Shown here piece after piece: positions 56,101 through 64,000 of a stretch of 64,000 bases of DNA (positions are counted from its first letter, which is position 1; every line of letters starts with the position of its first letter). The stretch is from Mesodorylaimus sp. YZB2_4. Taxonomy: Eukaryota; Nematoda; Enoplea; Dorylaimida; Dorylaimidae. Location: NCBI GenBank assembly GCA_030248295.1, contig JASANH010000339.1, positions 124,001 to 188,000 on the forward strand, written 5' to 3'. Under the pieces are notes generated by a model. It did no database searches. It saw only the letters and a list, made by a program, of their open reading frames with translations, and was not told the origin of the DNA. Both the position numbers and the translations under genes were made by a program.

Positions 56101-59100
56101 AAATGGCTACTGCTTTGGAGGCATGTAAAGTATTGCATCAACGGCAAGAACTGGATCGCCATTTGCTCCCAGTTGGAAAGGAGTCGGCTGCCAAGTTCCT
56201 GATCGAGGATGACGAGGAGTTGCCCGTGGATGGTCGGGTTCGACCAGGCTCTACTAAGCGTAAACAATATTATGGGAAAAAGGTAGGCAGTGGAAAGCTG
56301 ATGATTTGTGGGTGCTCTTTAGCGGATTCACTTTTGCAGATTGCGGACGCTCTGGTCGATGCTCGGCCGACCAGCGATTCACCCAATTATGTGCATGTGA
56401 TCGATATGGAGCTGGTGAAAAGTAGTGCGGGGCAAGCGGGTACAAAGAGTTCTCGCTTATCGTTCGATCCATCTGATTATCCTCGATTTTGGGGAATTCT
56501 CTCCAAGAAACCGATGCCTAAAGTGAGTCTAGTTTTGGTGGCTACGAAATTGTTCTAAGGGGGTATTTGTTTTAGATTCCGAGCTTCCCAGTGTACGCTC
56601 GTCACGGCGAACTGCGCGTGCAGATTGTGTCTTTATCGTTCACTGTCCATTTGGACGAGAAGCAGATGGAGTTGGTGGCCCGTTTCCACGAGTATCTCTT
56701 CTCGGATATACTCCGACTGGAGAAGTACAGTATGAAGTACGATCCGTTGAATGCAAAGAATACGCTTTACGTGGTGCCGTTGAAAAAAGGTGAGGGCTCG
56801 AATTATGTTGGTTGGTGTATGGTTGTAAAAGGGGCTTTTGGTTTCAGTGGATCACAACCAGACCAGTTTCGTTTTGGATTTTCCGTTCGTTTTAAGTATA
56901 TCGGACACGGTGTCTACTTTGCCTCGTAAGCCGAGCGAAGAAGAACGAAAGAAGTTTGAATTCGTGCGGGAAAGGTGAGTATTATGCCCACGGACATTTG
57001 ACGTTGCTTGTTTCTGGTCTAAAGATAATGCGGCGGCTTGGATCTCTGTGTTTTCCTGGCGCAACTTGCTGTGCGCCCCTTGAAAGTTATTCTTACGGGG
57101 GAGGTGTGCGGACCAGAAATAGGGGGGTGTCACCTGATGGGTGTGAGGTCACTGGTTGTAAACAGCGGGAGCATGGTAAAGGAAAGGTGGATGGGGCGGT
57201 CTGGGTTGGACGAACCACACCCACAGTGGTCGAACCCTCAGATGTTACAAGTGTTGTCTGGTTGCAGGTACCTGGACGCTGTGGTGGTGCCTTGGTATCG
57301 AAATGCGGAACATCCTAATTTCTACTACGTAACAGAAGTGTGCGATCATTTGAAACCGAGTAGTCCATTCCCAGATGTCGAATACGATAGTTTCAATGAC
57401 TATTTTTGGGAGAAGTACGAACTGGAGATTTATGACCAGGATCAGCCCATGTTGGATGTGGATTATACGACGAGCAGGTAAGTGGTGAAGAAATAAATTA
57501 TGTTCTGGCATCTTTTCTGAATTCGCAGTAGGTTGAACATGACGCTGCCTCGATTTGTGAATCGACGTAATCCACTGCCGCAACCAGCTTCAGTGCCTGA
57601 CAAGAATTCGAAACAGGACAATGCGGCTGCGTTGACGCAAAAACAACTGCTGGCACCGGAATTGGTGGACGTGCACCCAATCCCGGCTTCTTTGTGGAGT
57701 ATGATCGTGTGCTTGCCGACAGTTTTGTACAGGTCAGTAGTGAAATCATGTTTGGGCTTGGAGCGGGATTAGAATGATAAGCGCAGGATTCACTTCTGGG
57801 GGGGGGGGGGGACTTGCACGTGGGAACTGACTCGCTGATCGGGGTTAGGTTTGATATGCTTAGGGTGTCTTTGTTTAGTGATTGTAATTTTAGAGTGAAT
57901 TCTTTGTTGGTCGCCGACGAATGGCGTATTCGCGTCGAAAAAGATGCTTTCGGGCGCCAAGCTGATTTTTCGTCCGATTTCAAATGGGATCCATTGACGT
58001 ACGGTTGGCGCGGTAAGGCACCTTCGAACGAAACTGCGGACTTGGATTTTGTGGAGGACGAATCGGGAAGTGCGAAACAAAAGGCTGGTACTTCAGGGAC
58101 GTCGAACGGGGCGGGAGAGGATGGATTCGAGATCGGAGTGTGGGATCCAAATCTGGCATCGAGTTTAGTGAATGATTCGCCAGCCCCGACGACCCCTCGT
58201 CCACCGAATGGTCTGATAACGGATCAAAGAACTTTGAGCGAACGAATAGATTCGACGAACGACGAGGATTTCGATGACGAGGACGAAATATATTTCGATG
58301 TGGAAATTGGTCGTCGATTTATGAATTTAGAACGTCGTGCGACTACGGGTGGAGCGAATGGCGAGGTCCGATTCGACGATCCGTTTGCTCCCAGCGCCAA
58401 TATTGTGCCGACCGGATGGGATACGGGCTCGGATTCTATGGCGGCGGGGGACGCTGAACCAGGCTCGTCGGGTCTTGGATTGAGCTTCCTTTCGTCCGAT
58501 GGTCAGTTCGATGCGAATGCTCTTTTGAACGACATCGTCAAGTTCGGTGCCAGTTCGACAGGTGCGCCGCGAGTGCTCACTGCCCCCCAGACGACATCTC
58601 GATCGATGAATGATGGCCCGACGGCTGAGAGTTTGATCAATGACGTGTGGGGAAGCAAGGCCGGTGCGAAGACGGGGGCGAAGAAGAGCAATCCGAGAAG
58701 ATTAGCTGAGGCGGCCGATTTCGACGATGTGGATGAGAAGAAAATGGAAGAAACGTTGGATCTCGCTGATATTGGAATCACGGAAGAGGAAGTGGCCGCG
58801 GGGCCTGTCCAAGATTCCAAGTCATTATTACCTCCTATGGCCATATACGATTCGGAGTTTCCGACCGATGCTCTTTCGACGACCAGTAAAACGTCAACGA
58901 TTCCGAAAAATACGTCAGCGACGAATGGAAGCAAGAATTTGATCGATTTTGGTGAGGACGACGATGTGATCGATTCGGCACAAGCGGCGCAATTAACCGA
59001 TTCAGTTTTCACACCTTTTACGGATGCTCCGCTGTCGACGGAAGTTGTAGCGATTGAATTCCAAGTGGACGAATTCGAGACGAAACCGTACGGACCGAGC

Positions 59101-62100
59101 CCGTGTTTGATCCTGCAGGCGTTGACCATGTCGAATGCGAATGATGGATTCAATTTGGAACGATTGGAGACGGTGGGAGATTCGTTTTTGAAATACGCAG
59201 TTACGTCGTGTTTATTCAACGCCTGCCCCGATTTTCACGAAGGAAAATTATCGTTTTTACGAAGCAAACACGTCAGTAATTATAATTTATACAAACTCGG
59301 AAAACGTAAAGGATTGGGCGAAATTATGATCGCTTGTAAATTCGAACCGAACGAAAATTGGTTGCCGCCTGGATACAGTCCGTTGGAGAAGGATGCGGAA
59401 AATGTGGGGGCCGAGGAGGACGACAAGAGAATGGAGTGCGTTCTCGATGCGCCCATGGAAGCCGCGGCGACTGGGGATAAGTTGGAAGTGGATTTGAGGC
59501 CGCAGAAAACAGCGTGGCCAGTGGCTGACGAATTCGCGGGTATTATTCCCTACAATATGCTCACCCAGCACAGCATACCCGACAAGAGTATCGCCGATGC
59601 CGTCGAGGCCATGATCGGCGTCTACCTGCTCACTTACGGACCCAGTCGAGCCATCCAGTTCTTGAAATGGTTAGGACTGAAACCAGCGCCGGATGTAAGT
59701 GCACGTCATTGTGAAGTTCCTTCTTGGGGCGCATGGGGTGTGGGTGCTGATGCCATTGGGCGATGACGACTAGGTGAGGGTCCTAGTTGCCGACAGGTTG
59801 TGAGGGTCTGGATGTGGATGGGCATGTCCTGCTGAGTGACCAAGTGTGCCAGGTTGGAAATTCGATTGCAGCTATCACCGAAGCGTTTTGTAAGTTTTTC
59901 TTTGCTATTCGAGCGAGTTAAGGAAATTTCATGATTGAAAGAACTTTCTCAGTGTGGCTCGGTGAGATTACCCGCATTGCACCCGTTAGAATGATGTTTT
60001 AGCTATGGACTACTGTAGGCTTGCTCGGGGATAGTGTGGTGAGAGAGCTCCAACCAGTATTGTAAACTCGAGAGTATTGCAGCTCTGACACGGGTGAAAT
60101 ATGTGGCGCAGTCGTGGGACTGCCATTGGCGTTTGATTAGCACGAATACTCGCCCCCGACTCTGGAGAGGGCAGGGCTAAGAGTGAAATGACTTGTTATT
60201 CTAGGACGAGGCGTGGTCGAAGCAGTCTCGGGCGCCATTACTGAACTACGTGGACGAGCCGACGGCCCAACTGCGCCTGTTGTGGCAACGATTCAACCTG
60301 TCGCATTTCGAAAGTGAAATCGGTTACGTGTTCAAGGATAAAGCCTACCTCGTGCAAGCATTCACTCACGCCTCCTACTATTACAACCGAGTCACCGACT
60401 GCTACCAGGTCAGGTCTGGATGTGACACTCGGCGGGGCACTGTTTGACTAGAAGATGTATTTTAGAGATTGGAATTCTTGGGCGATGCCGTCTTGGACTA
60501 TATGATTACCAGGCACCTGTTCGAAGACAAGCGTCAGCACTCGCCCGGAGTCCTGACCGATCTACGTTCGGCCTTGGTCAATAATACCATTTTTGCCTCG
60601 TTGGCTGTCAAGTATAATTTCCATAAGGTGAGTGGGTGGGTGTAGTGGTCGGGGGGGGGGGGCTGGAAAGGCACGCACCCCGCTGACTGTGGGTGACTCG
60701 ACTGCCGTTGAGGTGGGGATGAGGTGAAAGCCAAAACGGGTGCACGGTCTGGCAAGTTGTCTGGTCAGGCAGAGGTCGAGACCCCTGTACCAAGCCCCCA
60801 TAGGACTTCCAACCGGGTTTGCCTATAGCGGCCCCACAGCGAGGCCATGAGGTGACCAGCAGTCACGGCAGGTTCCCTCTGCAGGAGCACCTCCGCTGAG
60901 GGCATCTATGCCACCCCTCAGGATGATACTGGGCGGGAAGGAAGGGGTCTTCCCGACTGATGCTTGAGGAGTCTACTCGTTTATCATCCGCCACTCTAAG
61001 GTGCCGGGTGAGTCGCCCAGAGCCAGGTGTGCAAGGCAAGCGATTGGCTTACTAAAGTGCCGTCCTTAGCCGGGATAGAACTGCGGCCTCCCAGTCAGGG
61101 CTGCTCCCCCCCCCCCCCCCCCCAAGCAATGCGAGATTGACTGAGCCACTGGTGCTCCTAGCCCCCCCCCCCTCAGCTATAGCCTATGCGGGCGGAGTCC
61201 AATAACTAAAAATGGATGGGAAAGTTGTCTTCTGTTTTAGTACTTCATGGCCTTGTGCCCTGGTATGACGAGGTTGATGAAGAATTTTGTGCAAATGATC
61301 GAGGAACGGCAGCAGGAATCGAACTTTGATGAAGAAGTAAGTCTATGTGGATTCTGGGGTCATCACGCACACCGGCATAGTTGGTATTGGTCTTCTCGGG
61401 TCTGCACTGCCGATCATTTTGATGGCCTCGGTGGGGCCTACTCCCCTTGCCGCAGGGTGGATGGGTGCCTGAAGGCAAGGACAGGTCTCCCAGAATATCA
61501 TGGTAACCTACAGCCGTTGAGGGCCCGCTCTTCCCGGCAGAGTAGGCCTGACATCTCATTTTGGTTCCAGGAGGCAAGGACAGGTCTTCCAGAGCGTCCT
61601 CACGGCCTATCGCCATTAAAACCCGCCCGCTTCCCTGGCAGAGCAGATGTGACGTCTTGTTTCCATTCCAGTTGTACCTGTTGAACGAAGAGGATGTGGA
61701 AGACGAGGAAGACATCGAAGTGCCCAAGGCTCTGGGCGACATGTTCGAGTCAGTAGCGGGTGCCATCTACTTGGATTCGGGCGGATCTTTGGACGCTGTT
61801 TGGCGTGTTTATTATCGCATGATGAAGGAGCAAATCGGTATTTTGCCCAAGGTCTGTTGTGTATCAGATTTCTTAATCGAAGATCTATTTCAGAAAAATG
61901 TTGCACCAATCCGCCAAAGTCGCCTATTCGAGAATTGTTGGAACTAGAACCAGAAAAAGCCAAATTCGCGTAAGGATTCGAGTTCCAGGTTTGAAATCAA
62001 TTTGTAGACTGGAAATTGGTTTTTAGGAAATTGGAACGCGACGTAGTGGAGGGCAAAGTTCGAGTGACAGTGGACGTTTATGGGAAAGGTCGTTTCGTTG

Positions 62101-62210
62101 GCATGGGTCGTAATTATCGTATCGCCAAGTGCACTGCTGCCAAACGCGCTTTGAAATATTTGAAAATCATGAAAGCGAGGGAAGCTATGGAAGGTGGTGG
62201 AAAGCGGTAA
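53105..62210 (+). CDS. DICER1: Dicer endoribonuclease
   Basis: Exons: 53105-53161, 53220-53382, 53461-53591, 53644-53800, 53856-54622, 54931-55062, 55120-55261, 55318-55418, 55656-55822, 55871-56012, 56070-56282, 56340-56522, 56576-56789, 56848-56974, 57268-57477, 57529-57732, 57894-59694, 60205-60408, 60466-60627, 61241-61336, 61672-61837, 61894-61969, 62027-62210; 1932 residues. Helicase: GTGTGKT (36-42), DECHH (146-150), LTAS and QSRGRAR. Dimerisation domain (DUF283) around [11 protein letters not shown]. Platform/PAZ with [15 protein letters not shown] and [11 protein letters not shown]. RNase IIIa [11 protein letters not shown] (about 1462) and [13 protein letters not shown]; RNase IIIb [13 protein letters not shown] (1706) and [12 protein letters not shown]. 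dsRNA-binding domain at the end. All catalytic residues are present. It cuts pre-miRNA and long dsRNA. Between PAZ and RNase IIIa lies about 350 residues of acidic disorder. Confidence 0.97.
60812..61166 (-). repeat. SINE A copy in Dicer intron
   Basis: Reverse copy: tail side GTTTGCCTATAGCGGCC at 60818-60834, body GAGGGCATCTATGCCACCCC and GTCTACTCGTTTATCATCCG, head GACTGAGCCACTGGTGCTCC near 61138-61157. Interrupted by an 18-base C run near 61107. Most diverged copy in the window. Confidence 0.65.
61471..61671 (+). repeat. 100-bp tandem duplication carrying the splice acceptor of Dicer exon 21
   Basis: Copies 61471-61570 and 61571-61671 both start G(A/G)AGGCAAGGACAGGTCT, share GCCG/GCCATT...GCCCGCT(C)TTCCC(G/T)GGCAGAG, and end GACRTCT...TTCCAG. 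The second copy ends exactly at the true acceptor; the first ends TTTGGTTCCAG, so it offers a second candidate acceptor. Confidence 0.8.
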
Positions 62211-62298
62211 GGGGGTCGTTTGTGTGAATTACTGAAACCGATTGTGCTATTACTCCGTTATCAATTGCCACATTTTTTGTGATTCCGTTCTTTGACAT

Positions 62299-62304
62299 AT
62301 TAAA
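62299..62304 (+). terminator. Possible ATTAAA poly(A) signal of Dicer
   Basis: ATTAAA lies 89 bases after the Dicer stop and 44 bases before the stop of the opposing TRMT61A gene. If used, the Dicer transcript stays within the gap or just overlaps TRMT61A. Confidence 0.4.
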
Positions 62305-62347
62305 TGTGAAATTTTGGGATAAAGTTTTCTCAACAGCAACAAACCGA

Positions 62348-63301
62348 TTACTCGATTCGAGGGGGCAACGTCGCGAATGTCAAGTAGCCAGTGTGCGTGG
62401 GTTGTTCGAACGGGAATGGGGCGTGGATCAACATTTCGTCGTCTGGATCGTCCTTGTCGACTTCTGGATCCAATTTGGGCGCTTTCGGACCACGTCGTTT
62501 AGACTCGGCTTCGATAGCGATCTTAGATTTGACCGAGGGTTTGACGGCTCCGGTGATTCGATCCACAGTCAGAACCTTGTATGTTCGAGGAACGCATTCG
62601 ACCGTGTCCAATTCGACAAATCCTTCTTTTCGTAATTCGTCGCACATTTTCTGCACTTGTTCAATACACGGAGAAAATGAACAGAAGCGAGTGATTCGAT
62701 CCGTTCGCAATGCCTTTTTGGCAGCCTTCAGTGCTTCCCACGGTTGAGGTAGGTCCAGGAAAACGGCGTCCAATTTCGAAATCGTGTCTTCGGTGAATCC
62801 ATTTTTGCACACATCTCTCAACGTGATGGTTACCAAGGATGAGAGACCGTGTCGGGCAAATTCCATTTTGGCCGCCTCGTATCGTTCTTGATTGACCTCG
62901 TAAGTGAATAAGTGGCCGGTCGGGGCGATTGTGCGAATCAGTGCGTGCGACAGGGAGCCACTTCCAGTGCCCGCTTCTCCGACCAGACTGCCCGGTTTCA
63001 GGTCCAGATTCAGTGTCACCAAGGCCACGTCGGACGTGTAAAGGATCTGAGTTCGATGTTCCAAATTTTGACTCCATAATTCCGGGCATGGGCACAAGAC
63101 GTAGACGTACCCTTTGGTGCAGTTAATGCGGCTGCCGTATTTCTTGCCGATGACGAAATCGTGGCGCAAAGCACCGTACTTGGTTTGCAGCACTTTGCCA
63201 CGCTCGACGACCAGAACTGTGGTTTGATTGAAATTGATATAGATTATGACCGTATCGCCTTCCTCGACCACGTTCTTCGGGTTGATGATATTCGTGCTCA
63301 T
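62348..63301 (-). CDS. TRMT61A: tRNA (adenine-58-N1)-methyltransferase catalytic subunit
   Basis: Single exon, 317 residues. N-terminal beta domain with VVEEGDTVIIYINF, then the Rossmann methyltransferase: motif I VGEAGTGSGSLSHAL (SAM binding), FTYEVNQERYEAAKMEFARH, and the catalytic-region motif LDAVFLDLPQPWEA. The late part has CSFSPCIEQVQKMCDELR and ends with FEQPTHTGYLTFATLPP, all typical. With TRMT6 it makes m1A58 in the T-loop of tRNAs, including initiator tRNA-Met. The ATG lies 27 bases after the VPS25 stop codon on the same strand, and its stop faces Dicer at 137 bases. It has no introns, unlike most neighbours. Confidence 0.96.
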   Translation of the reverse strand: MSTNIINPKNVVEEGDTVIIYINFNQTTVLVVERGKVLQTKYGALRHDFVIGKKYGSRINCTKGYVYVLCPCPELWSQNLEHRTQILYTSDVALVTLNLDLKPGSLVGEAGTGSGSLSHALIRTIAPTGHLFTYEVNQERYEAAKMEFARHGLSSLVTITLRDVCKNGFTEDTISKLDAVFLDLPQPWEALKAAKKALRTDRITRFCSFSPCIEQVQKMCDELRKEGFVELDTVECVPRTYKVLTVDRITGAVKPSVKSKIAIEAESKRRGPKAPKLDPEVDKDDPDDEMLIHAPFPFEQPTHTGYLTFATLPPRIE

Positions 63302-63328
63302 ATTTGATTTGAATTTTTGATAAAATGA

Positions 63329-63571
63329 TTAAAAAAATTTGACACCTTCGTCCGAGCCGACACTGAGCAGTTGAGCTCTGCCTTCGGTTTCCAGATGACG
63401 GAGGGCTTTTCGAAGAACGTCTTGATCCAAGCCGTGAAAAGCTGAAAAATTGAAGGAATAAGGTGGCGATATGAGCAAAGACTAGAAAGGCTTACCTTCG
63501 TCAGCCGAGTCCTCACCCGACGTCAACTCGTATAAGGTGCACACCGAACTGAGCAATCCGTTGGCCTGTGC
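63329..63571 (-). CDS. VPS25: ESCRT-II subunit VPS25, last two exons (5' part outside window)
   Basis: Minus exons 63571-63496 and 63441-63329 join in frame. They encode ANGLLSSVCTLYELTSGED, then AFHGLDQDVLRKALRHLE and end VGSDEGVKFF, the exact end (GVKFF) and second winged-helix wording of VPS25. VPS25 binds VPS20/CHMP6 and couples ESCRT-II to ESCRT-III in multivesicular body sorting. The upstream exons were not found between 63572 and 64000 and should lie beyond the window edge. The stop codon is 27 bases from the TRMT61A ATG. Confidence 0.9.
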
Positions 63572-64000
63572 CTGTTACAGAAAAGTGGCGTTTGACTGTC
63601 CAAAACCTCCTCTAAGCTACAGGCGGGATTTGAAAAACTTTTCCCAAACTTTGGGGTTGGACGAGAAAGTTAGGAATAAGGCCCAGTTAGCTCGTTGGAA
63701 GGGAGCTCTGTGCCTAAAATTAGCAGCTCTCAGGGGTCTTGGAAGGAACCAAGCCTGGCAGGCGTTGGAGTGAATGTGGCCGACCCGAGTCCGACTGGAG
63801 CAAGGCAAATCTTGCGGCTGACGTTTCCCAGCTTCCACGCGCACGGCCTACCAGGCACGAGGGTTACAACGCCCCACCCCAAAGACTTTGCTCGGCAGAT
63901 CACGCTCTCGAAGACAGTGGTACCTACTGTAGACTAGGTACCACTGTCTTAAGGTAACCTAGTACGGGGCAGGGTGAGCAGGAGAGCCTATACTAACCCA
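63572..64000. repeat. VPS25 intron with family C repeat copy 3 (63749-63869)
   Basis: AACCAAGCCTGGCAGGCGT, CCGACTGGAGCAAGGCAAAT, CTTGCGGCTGACG and GGCCTACCAGGCACGAGGGT match family C copies 1 and 2, with the middle third missing. GTAC-centred palindrome CAGTGGTACCTACTG / GGTACCACTG near 63917-63952. No exon seen. Confidence 0.6.

Overview
This window is nuclear DNA of an invertebrate animal. Nearly every gene is cut by GT-AG introns, many only 45-70 bases long. The gene set is metazoan: a CA10/CA11-type carbonic anhydrase-related protein, a neuronal calcium sensor, ELOVL, SLC25A1, MED7, NARS2, a neprilysin-family M13 peptidase, JAZF1, Dicer, TRMT61A and VPS25. tRNA-headed SINEs, a foldback element and a MITE lie in introns and gaps. 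I cannot name the phylum from sequence alone.

Left part (1-25 kb): the 3' part of a CA10-like gene (+). Then a small gene (-) for a protein of nine S-V-Y repeats. Then a large NRPS-like gene (+, 5.66-14.05 kb) ordered adenylation, carrier, thioester reductase, short-chain dehydrogenase. That is the order of the fungal glycine-betaine reductase ATRR, but here the carrier serine is replaced by Phe and the last domain is cut short. Next come a neuronal calcium sensor, a four-pass membrane protein with a long Pro/Tyr-rich tail, and an intronless globin with an apparent myristoylation/palmitoylation start.

Middle (24-41 kb): an ELOVL6-like elongase, the mitochondrial citrate carrier SLC25A1, Mediator subunit MED7, and mitochondrial asparaginyl-tRNA synthetase NARS2 in 12 exons. 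NARS2 converges on an M13 peptidase gene with only 42 bases between the two stop codons.

Right part (41-64 kb): a 4.5-kb repeat-rich gap; a two-LIM protein with a tail of GKS repeats (-), divergent from a JAZF1 homologue (+); a claudin-like tetraspan (-); a complete 23-exon Dicer (+); then TRMT61A and the 3' end of VPS25 (-). TRMT61A starts 27 bases after the VPS25 stop, an operon-like spacing, and its 3' end faces the 3' end of Dicer.

Repeat families: SINE A (about 450 bp, tRNA head; one copy with a perfect 14-bp target duplication), SINE B (about 170 bp, ending in CATGA repeats), family C, a 1.2-kb foldback element with TIRs rich in GGGGGAAWCG, a 127-bp palindromic MITE, and many poly-C/poly-G tracts. 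Gene models come from reading splice sites by eye. All 22 to 23 coding joins of Dicer, and those of NARS2, the M13 peptidase and JAZF1, keep frame and rebuild family-length proteins, so these models are firm. The weakest are the 3' end of the NRPS-like gene and the orphan exon near 26.3 kb.
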